Notes: a model not told the origin generated them from the sequence alone. Shown: positions 7,004-15,389, counted from the first letter of the stretch. The stretch is DNA of 22,951 nucleotides from an uncultured Bacteroidales bacterium (GCA_902783615.1 CACZRQ010000035.1:1-22951), one strand, 5' to 3'. Made by a program: numbers and translations.

Positions 7004-8662
7004 TCATGCATTTTGGTATAAATAGCGTTTGATTGATTTCTTAGGTGTCTTCTCGAACTCTTCGTAGAAGATCTTGATCTTGTTGAGTTGGCAATAGCCA
7101 GGCAACTTCTGGTTCAGCTGCACTCGATTCTCTTCCATTACTGTTGCCATCTTTCCATTCACGATGCCCTCCTTGTTTGCGAGGTCGAAATCTGGATAAA
7201 CCAAACCCACCAACTTGTCGTCTTGCTGAATCACAATACTCTCAGATACGTATGGCATGCTGTTCAGCTGACCCTCAATCTCTTCAGGATAGATGTTCTG
7301 TCCACCAGCACCTAAGATCATGTTCTTCGAACGTCCACGAATGGTGAGGTTACCTTCATTGTCCAGCACACCCAAGTCGCCTGTATGCAGCCAACCATCC
7401 TTAGTCATAACAGCCTTGGTAGCATCAGGATTCTTGTAGTAACCTAACATCACATTCATACCCTTTACAAGAATTTCGCCTGGTACATTGTGGGGATTGT
7501 GAGAATCGATCTTGATTTCCATGCGAGGAGCAGCCTTGCCACAAGAATATGGCTTGTATTTATCCCATCCTTCGTATGAGATGATAGGCGCACATTCCGT
7601 CATGCCATAGCCCACTGTGTATTTGAAGTTGATGGAACGCAGGAACGATTCCACCTCTTTGTTCAATGGAGCACCACCTATGATAACCTCGATGAAGTTG
7701 CCGCCAAAGCCAGCTGTTACCTGTTCGCAGATGCGTTTCTTCACGATATCGCTCAATACAGGCAAGTTCAGCATCAGCTGAGCCCAGATGTTCTTCTCCA
7801 GCTGTGGCAATACCTTCTTCTTGATGATTTTCTCTACCACCAATGGCACAGCAATGACGATGCGAGGTTTCACTTCGGCAAAGGCTTGAGCAATGATCTT
7901 TGGTGATGGTACACGGGTGAGGAAATAAACATGGCATCCCGTAACGAACTCATATAGAAATTCGAACGACATGCCAAATGTATGTGCCATAGGCAGGATG
8001 CTCACCACCTTGTCGCCAGGATTCAGTGTCAGTACACTTTCCGCGAAAGCCATGTTCGACCATAAAGCGCGGTAGGGAATCATCACACCTTTCGAAGAAC
8101 TGGTGGTACCAGAGGTGTAGTTGATCATCGCCAACTCGTCAGGATTCTGCTCCTTGTAATACTGCACATGCTCAGGACGGAAGTTCTTGGGGTATTTCTT
8201 GCCGAAAATCTCATTCAGGTGTTCTCTTGCATGTAGCAGTTTCTTGTTGCGAGCCACCAGCACAGAGAAGTCTGTCATGAGCATAATACCTTCCAGGCGA
8301 GGCATTTCCTGCTCGTTCAGGTCTTCCCAAACGCGATCTCCCACATACAACATACGAGCATCGGAATGATTCACGATGTGGTGGATGTTATCAGCTTTGA
8401 ACTCATGTAGGATAGGCACAACAATGGCACCATAAGAGAGGATACCTAAGAATGTTACCCCCCAATGCGAGGAGTTGCGTCCGCAGATGGCAATCTTGTC
8501 ACCTTTCTTCACACCAGCTTCCTCAAGGAAGATATGTACTTTTTCTATTTTGCGCGCCACATCCTTATATTGGAGCGTCGCACCATTATAATCGGTCAGG
8601 GCATCTAAGTCCCAGTTCTTTTTAATCGATTGCTCAATTAACTGCAAAAAACCTTGTTCCAT
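7004..8662 (-). CDS. AMP-forming long-chain acyl-CoA synthetase (FadD-like)
   Basis: A 552-residue adenylate-forming enzyme that activates a fatty acid with ATP and transfers it to CoA. Diagnostic motifs: MINYTSGTTSSSKGVM (about 175-190, phosphate-binding loop), YGMTECAPIISYEG (ATP/substrate loop), GWLHTGDLG (ATP-binding aspartate), RGRSKNMILGAGGQNIYPEE (hinge) and the C-terminal catalytic lysine region KTPKKSIKRYLY. I chose the ATG at 8660-8662 (MEQGFLQLIEQ). An in-frame ATG at 8725 would add 21 residues, but the promoter -7 box (8696-8703) and -33 TTTG (8723-8726) lie inside that extension, so it cannot be fully transcribed. It is a single-gene unit ending at the shared terminator. The chain length preferred cannot be told. 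Confidence 0.92.
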   Translation of the reverse strand: MEQGFLQLIEQSIKKNWDLDALTDYNGATLQYKDVARKIEKVHIFLEEAGVKKGDKIAICGRNSSHWGVTFLGILSYGAIVVPILHEFKADNIHHIVNHSDARMLYVGDRVWEDLNEQEMPRLEGIMLMTDFSVLVARNKKLLHAREHLNEIFGKKYPKNFRPEHVQYYKEQNPDELAMINYTSGTTSSSKGVMIPYRALWSNMAFAESVLTLNPGDKVVSILPMAHTFGMSFEFLYEFVTGCHVYFLTRVPSPKIIAQAFAEVKPRIVIAVPLVVEKIIKKKVLPQLEKNIWAQLMLNLPVLSDIVKKRICEQVTAGFGGNFIEVIIGGAPLNKEVESFLRSINFKYTVGYGMTECAPIISYEGWDKYKPYSCGKAAPRMEIKIDSHNPHNVPGEILVKGMNVMLGYYKNPDATKAVMTKDGWLHTGDLGVLDNEGNLTIRGRSKNMILGAGGQNIYPEEIEGQLNSMPYVSESIVIQQDDKLVGLVYPDFDLANKEGIVNGKMATVMEENRVQLNQKLPGYCQLNKIKIFYEEFEKTPKKSIKRYLYQNA

Positions 8663-8695
8663 GTCAAATGATTGCACAAATTCAGTTATTTTGTG

Positions 8696-8726
8696 CAAAG
8701 ATATGTGTTTTGTAGCAAACTGCAAA
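8696..8726 (-). promoter_or_regulatory. Promoter for the acyl-CoA synthetase gene
   Basis: On the minus strand: TTTG (8723-8726), exactly 19 bp, TATCTTTG (8696-8703). This is a full match to the Bacteroidetes consensus. It sets the start codon at 8662 with a leader of about 30 nt. Confidence 0.75.
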
Positions 8727-8748
8727 AGAAAATCAGGTTTTTTTTTGT

Positions 8749-9486
8749 TTAACTGCGTTTATCTAAAAAGTCTTGGAAAGCCTGCTTGTAGTTGTCGCCT
8801 ATGGGGATGTAGGTTTTGCCAAACACGATGCGGTTGTGCTCAATCACCCTAATCTTGTCTTTTTGAACGATATAGGAGCGATGCACACGCATGAATTTCT
8901 GTGCTGGAAGCATCTCTTCCAGCGATTTCATGCTCATCAGCGTCAGGATGGGTTTTTCGGTATTTTCTTGGTATATTTTTACGTAATCTTTCAAACCTTC
9001 GATGTAAAGCACATCTTTCAGGTCGATCTTGATTCGTTTGTAGTCGCTCTTCACGAAGATGCTGTCGATGGTTTCCGTTTCGTTGGCAGTGGGTTGCTGC
9101 TGGGCTTGTTGCCCTTGTTGCACCAACTTAAACCATTCTTGCGCCTTATTGGCAGCTTGCAGGAAATCGGGATAGGAGATGGGCTTGAGCAGATAGTCGA
9201 GGGCATTCACCCTGTATCCATCAATGGCATATTGGTTGAAAGCCGTGGTGAACACCACACGGGTCTGCTGAGGAACCATGCGGGAAAAGTCCAATCCGTT
9301 GAGTTCAGGCATCTGGATGTCGAGGAAGAGTAAATCGGCAGGGTGGTCATGCAACTCCTGCATGGCCTGCACAGCACTACTGTACGATCCCGTCAGCTCC
9401 AGAAACGGAGTTTTCTTCACATAACTTGCCATCAGTCCTAAAGCCAACGGCTCGTCATCAACCACTGCACAACGTATCTTTGCCAT
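8749..9486 (-). CDS. LytTR-family response regulator
   Basis: A 245-residue DNA-binding response regulator. Residues 1-120 form a receiver domain with acidic pocket D10/D11, phospho-acceptor D56 (FLDIQMPELNG) and conserved K101 (LLKPIS). A glutamine-rich linker (about 118-130, QQGQQAQQQPT) leads to a LytTR domain (about 140-245), with IKIDLKDVLYIEGLKDYVKI and MRVHRSYIVQ as typical segments. LytTR domains bind pairs of short direct repeats spaced about two helical turns apart. The kinase gene lies 13 bp upstream and is its obvious partner. The pair sits at the downstream end of the efflux operon, which suggests it controls that operon; a candidate site lies upstream of tolC at 15390-15420. Confidence 0.94.
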   Translation of the reverse strand: MAKIRCAVVDDEPLALGLMASYVKKTPFLELTGSYSSAVQAMQELHDHPADLLFLDIQMPELNGLDFSRMVPQQTRVVFTTAFNQYAIDGYRVNALDYLLKPISYPDFLQAANKAQEWFKLVQQGQQAQQQPTANETETIDSIFVKSDYKRIKIDLKDVLYIEGLKDYVKIYQENTEKPILTLMSMKSLEEMLPAQKFMRVHRSYIVQKDKIRVIEHNRIVFGKTYIPIGDNYKQAFQDFLDKRS

Positions 9487-9499
9487 TACACCTTATTTA

Positions 9500-10582
9500 T
9501 TATATAGTCTGAATTTCCAATGAAGAGGAGTACATGGTTCCGTCATTACTCAATCCATAGTTCCAGGAATACCTGCCAGGATAAGACAACTCCAAACGTT
9601 TTTTCACTTGCTCCAAACCAATGCCACTGCCACTTTTGTCATATCCCACCTTGCGATGGTTGCTGTTCTGAATCAGGCATCGAATGGCGCCTTGCACCTC
9701 GCTGAACCTGATCTTGATGAAACTGGGCTCTGTGGGCGAGATGCCATGCTTGAAAGCATTCTCCACTAAAGAGATGAAAATGAGTGGGGCAATTGGGGTT
9801 TGACTGTTTGGATCCAAGTCATATTCCGTATCAACTGTCACATTGCTACTGAGGCGAATACGCATCAGTTCGATGTAGCTTTTGATGAACTCCATCTCCT
9901 TGCTCAGGGTGGTGAACTGCTCTTTGTCCTCATACAATACATGACGCAAGAGCTTGCTCAGTTCTTGAACAGATTCCTGCGCCTTGTCAGTATCGAAGGC
10001 AATCAAGGCATAAATGTTGTTCAGGGTATTCAGCAGAAAGTGGGGATTCAGTTGACTGCGAAGGTTCTGCAACTCAGCTTCTGCCAACGCTTTTTCTGCC
10101 TCCTTGCGCGAGGTCTCACTCTTGCGCCATTCTTCGCTCATCCTCACTACAGTAGCTATGATGGCGATGATGAACAATGGGAATGAATCTCGTATGACTT
10201 CCACCCAGATGGGAGGTCTGTATTCTGGGAAAAAGCGTCCTTCATATTCCATCGCCTGCTCAGGGAACCTTTCCATGAAATAGCGGAACATGTGTTCACC
10301 CCAAAGATGGTAGCAGAATGTCAGACCTAAGATGATGACCAGGTTCAGCAAGATATACCATTGGGCTTTGTGCTTGAGGTAATAATGAGGCACCAGCCAA
10401 AGGTAATTCATATAGAAAACCAAAGCCCATACGCCCATCCAGAAACCACCGGACAGCAGGTAGCTGGTGAAGGGAGTATTGAAACCGCCACGTATCAACA
10501 TGAGGTAGGGGAACCCAATCATGATTCCCCATACCACAATGTGTGTGATCCATTTCTTGTTATTAGTCTTCAATTCTGGCAT
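9500..10582 (-). CDS. LytS/YehU-type sensor histidine kinase
   Basis: A 360-residue membrane kinase. Four hydrophobic segments at about 11-32, 41-68, 75-93 and 130-148 form the sensor part, with little periplasmic sequence. A short helical linker (about 150-175) leads to the His_kinase domain: LRSQLNPHFLLNTLNNIYAL with phospho-acceptor H181, then the ATPase domain with VENAFKHG (N-box) and GSGIGLEQVKKRL (G-box). This is the usual build of kinases paired with LytTR regulators in Bacteroidetes. The permease gene ends 22 bp upstream. A good promoter overlaps the end of the permease gene, so kinase and regulator can be made independently of the efflux genes. The stimulus is unknown; sensing the transporter or its substrate is an inference from context. 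Confidence 0.93.
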   Translation of the reverse strand: MPELKTNNKKWITHIVVWGIMIGFPYLMLIRGGFNTPFTSYLLSGGFWMGVWALVFYMNYLWLVPHYYLKHKAQWYILLNLVIILGLTFCYHLWGEHMFRYFMERFPEQAMEYEGRFFPEYRPPIWVEVIRDSFPLFIIAIIATVVRMSEEWRKSETSRKEAEKALAEAELQNLRSQLNPHFLLNTLNNIYALIAFDTDKAQESVQELSKLLRHVLYEDKEQFTTLSKEMEFIKSYIELMRIRLSSNVTVDTEYDLDPNSQTPIAPLIFISLVENAFKHGISPTEPSFIKIRFSEVQGAIRCLIQNSNHRKVGYDKSGSGIGLEQVKKRLELSYPGRYSWNYGLSNDGTMYSSSLEIQTI

Positions 10583-10589
10583 AGTGCTG

Positions 10590-10620
10590 CAAATATACGG
10601 ATTATTATTCGTATCTCAAA
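10590..10620 (-). promoter_or_regulatory. Promoter for the kinase/regulator pair, near-leaderless
   Basis: On the minus strand: TTTG (10617-10620), exactly 19 bp, TATATTTG (10590-10597). The upstream half lies within the last codons of the permease gene. The kinase ATG is at 10582, so the leader would be only a few bases. Confidence 0.65.
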
Positions 10621-11825
10621 GCCTCGATAGGGTCTAAGTTTGCAGCTTTCTTAGCTGGATACCATCCGAAGAACATACCAATGATGACGCACACGCTGAA
10701 TGCCAATATAACAGAGCTCGTTGAGATAGAAACGGTTATCTGGTCGGAAACCATACTTACCAAAGCTCCTAATCCATAGCCTAACAGGATGCCGATGATT
10801 CCACCAGTGAGGCAAATCAACACGGCTTCTATCAAGAACTGACTCAGGATGTCGATGCCACGGGCACCTACTGACATACGCAGACCAATTTCTTTAGTAC
10901 GCTCTGTCACACTTACATACATGATGTTCATAATGCCGATGCCACCTACAACCAATGAGATACCAGCAATAGCAGCCAAGAGCAGGGTCATCATGCCAGT
11001 CACGGTAGAAATAGTACTCATGATTTCTTCCATAGAACTCAGCGAGAAATTGTTTTCATCACCATCCTTCAGGCGGTGGTTACGACGCAACACATCCTCG
11101 ATTTCGTTCATGGCCAGCTGGGTGTCTTCCTCAGTAGTAGCACTCGCCTGGATACCGCTCAGGTGAGTTTGTGAAAGCATACGCTTCATCACGGTAGTGA
11201 ATGGAGCCAACACGATTTCATCCTGATCCATACCCATTGAGTTGGTACCCTTGCTTTCCAGCACGCCAATCACACGGAACGGAATCTTGTTCACACGGAT
11301 GATCTTGCCAATGGGGTCTTCATCAGGGAAGAGGTTGTCAACAATGGTCTTGCCGATCACGCACACCTTGGCTGATGTCTTAACGTCCTGCTCTGAAAAC
11401 ATATCACCATCTTGCATTTCCAATTGGCGAATCTGCAGGTAATCCTCGCTGCAACCAGTCACAGATGCAGGATAGTTGTTGTTGCCTGCCACAAGCTGTC
11501 CTGAGCTGGAAACACTTGGACTAACATAGGTCACATGGGGACATTCGTTGCGGATGGAGTTGTAGTCTTCCATTTTCAGGGTCTGCATGGAGCTGGCATC
11601 CATACGCTGTCCGGCTCTACGCTCTCCACCTGGGTTGATCATGATCATGTTGGAACCCATGGATGAAATCTGGTTCTTGATCTGGTCTTGAGTTCCCTGA
11701 CCGAATCCCAACATGGCAATCACTGATGCGATACCGATGATGATACCCAGCATGGTAAGCAGCGATCTCGTCTTATTGTTATAGATGGCCTTCAGGGCTA
11801 TCTTGAAAAGATTTACGTAGTTCAT
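10605..11825 (-). CDS. MacB-type ABC transporter permease (FtsX domain)
   Basis: A 406-residue inner-membrane protein. The N-terminus NLFKIALKAIYNNKTRSLLTMLGIIIGIASVIAM contains the first membrane helix (about 20-40) typical of MacB permeases. Residues about 45-280 form the large periplasmic MacB core domain, and three C-terminal helices (about 285-310, 330-360, 370-392) form the FtsX part with the conserved VGGIGIMNIMYVSVTERTKE and EIGLRMSVGAR segments. It ends PAKKAANLDPIEALRYE, the standard MacB ending. In MacB of E. coli the ATPase is fused to the permease; here it is a separate gene 12 bp upstream, the common Bacteroidetes arrangement. The pair likely drives efflux from periplasm through TolC by a mechanical pump mechanism. 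Confidence 0.94.
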   Translation of the reverse strand: MNYVNLFKIALKAIYNNKTRSLLTMLGIIIGIASVIAMLGFGQGTQDQIKNQISSMGSNMIMINPGGERRAGQRMDASSMQTLKMEDYNSIRNECPHVTYVSPSVSSSGQLVAGNNNYPASVTGCSEDYLQIRQLEMQDGDMFSEQDVKTSAKVCVIGKTIVDNLFPDEDPIGKIIRVNKIPFRVIGVLESKGTNSMGMDQDEIVLAPFTTVMKRMLSQTHLSGIQASATTEEDTQLAMNEIEDVLRRNHRLKDGDENNFSLSSMEEIMSTISTVTGMMTLLLAAIAGISLVVGGIGIMNIMYVSVTERTKEIGLRMSVGARGIDILSQFLIEAVLICLTGGIIGILLGYGLGALVSMVSDQITVSISTSSVILAFSVCVIIGMFFGWYPAKKAANLDPIEALRYE

Positions 11826-11837
11826 AATCTTCTGTTT

Positions 11838-12584
11838 TTATTGTTCATCTGGTACAGGTATCGTAGCCAATGTTTCAGCAGCCGACTTGATGTTGCTATT
11901 ATACCTATCTTCCTTCACGAGTCCATCTCGCAGTACGATAGTACGACTACTGTATTCGGCAATCTCAGGGTTGTGTGTCACGAAGATGATGGTTCGTCCC
12001 TCGGCATGCAGCTTCTGGAAGAGTACCAAGATCTCGAATGAGGTGCGGGTGTCCAGGTTACCTGTTGCTTCGTCGGCCAGAATCACGGCAGGGTTGTTCA
12101 CCAATGCACGGGCGATGGCTACACGCTGCATCTGACCACCTGACATTTGGTTCGACTTATGCTCCAGTCGATCGCCCAAGCCCACAGCCTTCAGCGCCTC
12201 GATGGCACGACGGCGACGCTCACTGGCAGAAACCTCACCATTGTACATCAGTGGAAGTTCCACATTCTCCACTGCTGTAGTCTTGGCCAGCAGATTGTAG
12301 TTCTGGAATACGAACCCAATCTTGCGGTTTCTCAAGATAGCGCGCTGGCTTCTCGACATCGTTCTAACAGGCACGCCGTCAAGGATGTACTCACCACTGG
12401 TTGGGGTGTCGAGGCAACCAAGCGTGTTCAGCAGGGTTGACTTACCAGAGCCTGACGTTCCCATGATGGTCACAAACTCACCTTCGTTGATGGTGAAGCT
12501 TACGCCTCGCAATGCCCTCACCACTTCATCGCCTACGATGAATTTGCGCTTTACGTTCTGTAATTCTATAACTGGTTTACTCAT
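11838..12584 (-). CDS. MacB/LolD-type ABC transporter ATP-binding subunit
   Basis: A 248-residue cytoplasmic ATPase that powers the permease encoded 12 bp downstream. Walker A is GTSGSGKST at 42-50, the signature is MSGGQMQRVAIARAL, Walker B is VILADEATGNLD, and the H-loop is FVTHNPE. These fit the MacB/LolD/FtsE group. I start it at the ATG ending at 12584 (MSKPVIELQNV). A longer frame from 12641 adds 19 residues (MTINNGQRTVDKEFLTLKI) that are a translation of the adjacent 7-bp repeat array and do not belong to the family. A -7-like TAACTTTG lies 6 bp upstream of the chosen ATG, without a good -33 element. Confidence 0.94.
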   Translation of the reverse strand: MSKPVIELQNVKRKFIVGDEVVRALRGVSFTINEGEFVTIMGTSGSGKSTLLNTLGCLDTPTSGEYILDGVPVRTMSRSQRAILRNRKIGFVFQNYNLLAKTTAVENVELPLMYNGEVSASERRRRAIEALKAVGLGDRLEHKSNQMSGGQMQRVAIARALVNNPAVILADEATGNLDTRTSFEILVLFQKLHAEGRTIIFVTHNPEIAEYSSRTIVLRDGLVKEDRYNSNIKSAAETLATIPVPDEQ

Positions 12585-12590
12585 AATCTT

Positions 12591-12598
12591 CAAAGTTA
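12591..12598 (-). promoter_or_regulatory. Possible -7 box before the ABC ATPase gene
   Basis: TAACTTTG on the minus strand matches TAnnTTTG, 6 bp before the ATG. At the expected 19-bp spacing there is AGG from a degenerate 7-bp repeat unit rather than TTG, so this is a weak internal promoter at best. Confidence 0.25.
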
Positions 12599-12606
12599 GA
12601 AATTCT

Positions 12607-12641
12607 TTGTCAACTGTCCTTTGTCCATTGTTAATCGTCAA
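12607..12641 (-). repeat. Array of five degenerate 7-bp repeats (array A)
   Basis: Read on the minus strand the units are TTGACGA, TTAACAA, TGGACAA, AGGACAG and TTGACAA. The array begins directly after the stop codon of the fusion-protein gene (12642-12644) and fills most of the 57-bp gap before the ATPase gene. Confidence 0.8.
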
Positions 12642-13838
12642 TTACATTGGACCGCCAGGGCCGCCACCGCCAGGACCGCCGCCAGGACCGCCGCCCATAC
12701 CAGGACCATTACTCATTCGCTCCATCATGCTGTTGACACGTTCGGTGGAAGTAGCATCAGTTACTACCTGCATACCTTCGGTAACACCCTCTACTTCAGT
12801 CATGCTATTACCAGTCAGACCAACTTTTACTGCATGGGCTGTATATACATTACCTTCCTTAGTCCATACTTTCTGTGGAGCGTCCACGTCATTGATCTGG
12901 GTAGCGCCAATGGCTGGGGTTGGGAAGAAGCGCAGGGCGCGGCTTGGCACCAATATCACGTTGTTGTGCTCTTGCTTGTAGATGGTCACGTTAGCTGTCA
13001 ACCTTGGCTTCAACTTCAAGTCCTGGTTGGGAGCATTGATCACCACCTCATAGGTTACCACACTGCTGGAAGCTGACTCACTTTCGCCTAAGCGAACCTG
13101 AACCACTGTACCTTCGAAAGTTTCATCTGGATAAGCATCCACGGTGAAGGTAGCACGCTGACCTTCTTCGATACCACCTATGTCAGCTTCGTCCACATCG
13201 GCAATCACACGCATCTGGGTCAAGTCGGCTGCGATGTTGAACAGGGTAGGGGTGTTGAAACCAGAAGTCACTGTCTGACCTTCTTCCACAGCCTTGTTGA
13301 TCACCACACCGTCGATTGGAGAGTAGATGGTAGCGTAGGAGAGGTTGCGCTGAGCCTTTGCCAGATTTGCCTTGCTCTGTTCATACTGAGCCTTGGCACT
13401 CAGGTAGCTATATTCGCTCTGCTCGAAATCCACATCGCTGATGAGCTGCTTCTCGTGCAAAGCCTTGTTGCGATTGTAGGTCTTCTCCTGATATTCATAG
13501 TTAGCCTTCTGGCCGTTGAAGTTAGCTTGCTGAGAGTTCAGGTCGCTCATCAAAGTCACCTTGTCAATCTCTGCGATCAATTCGCCCTTCTTCACCACCG
13601 AGTTGTAATCCACATAGATGCGGTCGATAATACCTGTCACCTGTGCACCCACCTCAACCTCAGTTACAGGTTCGATGGTACCTGTTGCGGTGATAGACTC
13701 AGAAACGTTTCCTCTGATTACTGGGGCTGTTGCGATGTGCACTTTCTGTACTTCAGGTGAACCGCCGAACAGCCAGAATCCAATGGCAAGCACAGCCACT
13801 ATGGCTACTACTGCCCAAATAATCGTCTTCTTTTTCAT
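12642..13838 (-). CDS. MacA/HlyD-type periplasmic membrane fusion protein
   Basis: A 398-residue adaptor joining the ABC permease to TolC. It has an N-terminal membrane anchor (about 4-24, TIIWAVVAIVAVLAIGFWLFGG), then the lipoyl/barrel-sandwich start (SESITATGTIEPVTEVEVGAQVTG), a coiled-coil hairpin at about 90-165, the second lipoyl half (YATIYSPIDGVVINKAVEEG) and beta-barrel and membrane-proximal domains. The C-terminal 23 residues are almost only glycine, proline and methionine (GPGMGGGPGGGPGGGGPGGP). The start at 13838 (MKKKTIIWAVV) puts the anchor at the N-terminus; a longer frame from 13877 would add MTIKFDNNIKRNN, which is translated promoter sequence. It lies 63 bp after tolC and 57 bp before the ATPase gene. 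Confidence 0.94.
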   Translation of the reverse strand: MKKKTIIWAVVAIVAVLAIGFWLFGGSPEVQKVHIATAPVIRGNVSESITATGTIEPVTEVEVGAQVTGIIDRIYVDYNSVVKKGELIAEIDKVTLMSDLNSQQANFNGQKANYEYQEKTYNRNKALHEKQLISDVDFEQSEYSYLSAKAQYEQSKANLAKAQRNLSYATIYSPIDGVVINKAVEEGQTVTSGFNTPTLFNIAADLTQMRVIADVDEADIGGIEEGQRATFTVDAYPDETFEGTVVQVRLGESESASSSVVTYEVVINAPNQDLKLKPRLTANVTIYKQEHNNVILVPSRALRFFPTPAIGATQINDVDAPQKVWTKEGNVYTAHAVKVGLTGNSMTEVEGVTEGMQVVTDATSTERVNSMMERMSNGPGMGGGPGGGPGGGGPGGPM

Positions 13839-13861
13839 ATTATTACGTTTTATATTATTAT

Positions 13862-13891
13862 CAAATTTAATTGTCAATCGTCAATTGTCAA
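13862..13891 (-). promoter_or_regulatory. Possible internal promoter for the fusion-protein gene
   Basis: On the minus strand: TTG (13889-13891), 19 bp, TAAATTTG (13862-13869). The TTG belongs to a 7-bp repeat unit of array B. The predicted leader is about 20 nt. Confidence 0.45.
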
Positions 13892-13898
13892 TCGTCAA
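13871..13898 (-). repeat. Array of four 7-bp repeats (array B)
   Basis: Read on the minus strand the array is TTGACGA, TTGACAA, TTGACGA, TTGACAA: two unit types alternating without error. It begins 3 bp after the tolC stop codon (13902-13904), between tolC and the fusion-protein gene. Confidence 0.9.
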
Positions 13899-13901
13899 TC
13901 T

Positions 13902-15314
13902 TTAACCTATTACTATTGATTCGCCTCCATAGAATCTCAGCAGCTGCTGGTTCATGATTGCCATATACTTGGCTTGCAACAGCGAGTTCTGTGCATTCAG
14001 CAGGTTGATCTGCTCTTTCAGCAGCTCCACGGTATTCTTCATACCCAGGTTAAACTGCTCCTGCACCAGGTCGAAGCTGGTCTGTGCACTGTTCAGCTGA
14101 TCCTTGGCAGCGATATATTGTTGTTGTGCTGTGTTGGCATCGAGCCACAGACCTTCGATGTTGCTGTAGAGGGTCTTCTGCTGGCTCTGCAGGCTCAGCT
14201 CTGAGTTCTGCTTCTGGATGCGTGCCTTCTGGATCTGGCTCTTGGTCTGACGCTTGTCGTAGATAGGAATGCTCAAGCTTAAACCTATCGAGTTGCTCCA
14301 GTTGTCGCTCAGCTGGGTGCCAAAGCTCTTGCCAGCACCGTTCATGTTGTTGCTGTTGATGTTGCCGTTCATGCTGATGGTTGGCAGATAACCAGCCTTT
14401 GCCACCTTGATGTTCAGGTCGGCAGCCTCCACATCCAGTTTGCTGCTCTTGATTTCTGGACGCAGTTCCAATGCTGCATTATACACATCTGTCTTCGATG
14501 GCAGCGGAATCAGCACGTCTTCGTCTTTCAACTCAGGCAGATAGAGCTCCATCTCTTCCTCACCCTCAATCTCCAAGAGCTGCTTCAGTTGGAGCTTGTA
14601 GTTCTGGAGCTGTGCCTGAGAGTTCACCAACTGATACTTGTCCTGACTTACTTGAGAAGCCAGCTGGGCGTAGTCGGCTTTTGAAGAACTACCTGCTTCG
14701 AACAGCTGCTTGCCACGTGATGCATTTGCCTCGCTAACGGCCAGGTTCGCCTCGTTCACCTTGATTGATTCGGCAGCATACATGATTTGGATGTAGATCT
14801 GGGTAATCTGCTGGATGATGTTGTTCTCGCTCTGAGCCACATCCAGTTCAGCTGCCTCGCTGTTCAGCTTCTGCTGCTTCAGCGTGTTTATTCTTTTCCC
14901 ATTGAAAACTGTCCAGTTGGCACTCAAACCGTAGTTGCCGTTGTACGAAGTCTTGTTGTTAGATGTCTTCACCTCCGAACCCATCACCATCATCGTGGTG
15001 GCGGCATTGGGGCGGTAGCTCACGTTCTGACTGACGCTTGCCGATACACTTGGCAGGAAGTCTGCCTTGGCATTCTTCACATCAATGTCAGCACTCGCTG
15101 CCTGCAGGCGGTTCTGCTGAATGGTGATGTTCTGCTGCAAAGCGTAGTCAATGCAATCCTGCAGCGTCCATTGGTTGGGCTGCACACTTGCCACTCTCGT
15201 TGTGTCTGTTGACCAAGCTTGCTGGCGTGGAGCGATACCCTCGTTTTGAGCGAACAGGCTCGTTGCCCATACCATGCATAAAGCTGTCATTCCGATTAAT
15301 CTTTTTGTTCTCAT
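13902..15314 (-). CDS. TolC-family outer membrane efflux protein
   Basis: A 470-residue outer membrane channel. Signal peptide about 1-22 (MRTKRLIGMTALCMVWATSLFAQ). The mature part starts with WTLQDCIDYALQQNITIQQNRLQ, the usual beginning of an OEP domain, and has two repeats rich in long alpha-helices (about 60-250 and 270-460) with heptad-like leucine, glutamine and alanine patterns, as in TolC coiled coils. YNAALELRPEIKSSKLDVEAADLNI marks the second repeat. Three copies would form the exit duct for the MacA/MacB-type pump encoded downstream. It is the first gene of the cluster and has a good promoter about 40 bp upstream, in the divergent region shared with the cytochrome bd operon. Confidence 0.94.
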   Translation of the reverse strand: MRTKRLIGMTALCMVWATSLFAQNEGIAPRQQAWSTDTTRVASVQPNQWTLQDCIDYALQQNITIQQNRLQAASADIDVKNAKADFLPSVSASVSQNVSYRPNAATTMMVMGSEVKTSNNKTSYNGNYGLSANWTVFNGKRINTLKQQKLNSEAAELDVAQSENNIIQQITQIYIQIMYAAESIKVNEANLAVSEANASRGKQLFEAGSSSKADYAQLASQVSQDKYQLVNSQAQLQNYKLQLKQLLEIEGEEEMELYLPELKDEDVLIPLPSKTDVYNAALELRPEIKSSKLDVEAADLNIKVAKAGYLPTISMNGNINSNNMNGAGKSFGTQLSDNWSNSIGLSLSIPIYDKRQTKSQIQKARIQKQNSELSLQSQQKTLYSNIEGLWLDANTAQQQYIAAKDQLNSAQTSFDLVQEQFNLGMKNTVELLKEQINLLNAQNSLLQAKYMAIMNQQLLRFYGGESIVIG

Positions 15315-15353
15315 ATCTCAAATATTTTTTGTTTCTATGTTAATTTTACGTTG

Positions 15354-15384
15354 CAAAAGTACTCCCACCCACAAATCTTTGCAA
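15354..15384 (-). promoter_or_regulatory. Promoter of the tolC efflux operon
   Basis: On the minus strand: TTG (15382-15384), 20 bp, TACTTTTG (15354-15361). The leader is about 36 nt. The proximal copy of a direct-repeat pair lies 5 bp upstream of the TTG. Confidence 0.65.
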
Positions 15385-15389
15385 CAAAA

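Noticed and set aside
8663..8725. N-terminal extension of the acyl-CoA synthetase from an ATG at 8725.
   Set aside because: A full-consensus promoter lies inside it, so the mRNA starts downstream of that ATG.
8773..9333. A 186-codon plus-strand frame.
   Set aside because: It lies entirely antisense to the LytTR regulator, which has all expected motifs, and its translation has no recognisable domain.
12322..12981. A 219-codon plus-strand frame crossing the ATPase and fusion-protein genes.
   Set aside because: It is antisense to two well-identified genes. Its proline-rich stretch is only the complement of the glycine-rich tail of the fusion protein.
13871..13898. Possible CRISPR array in the short regular repeats.
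   Set aside because: The units are 7 bp with no spacers, and there are no cas genes.
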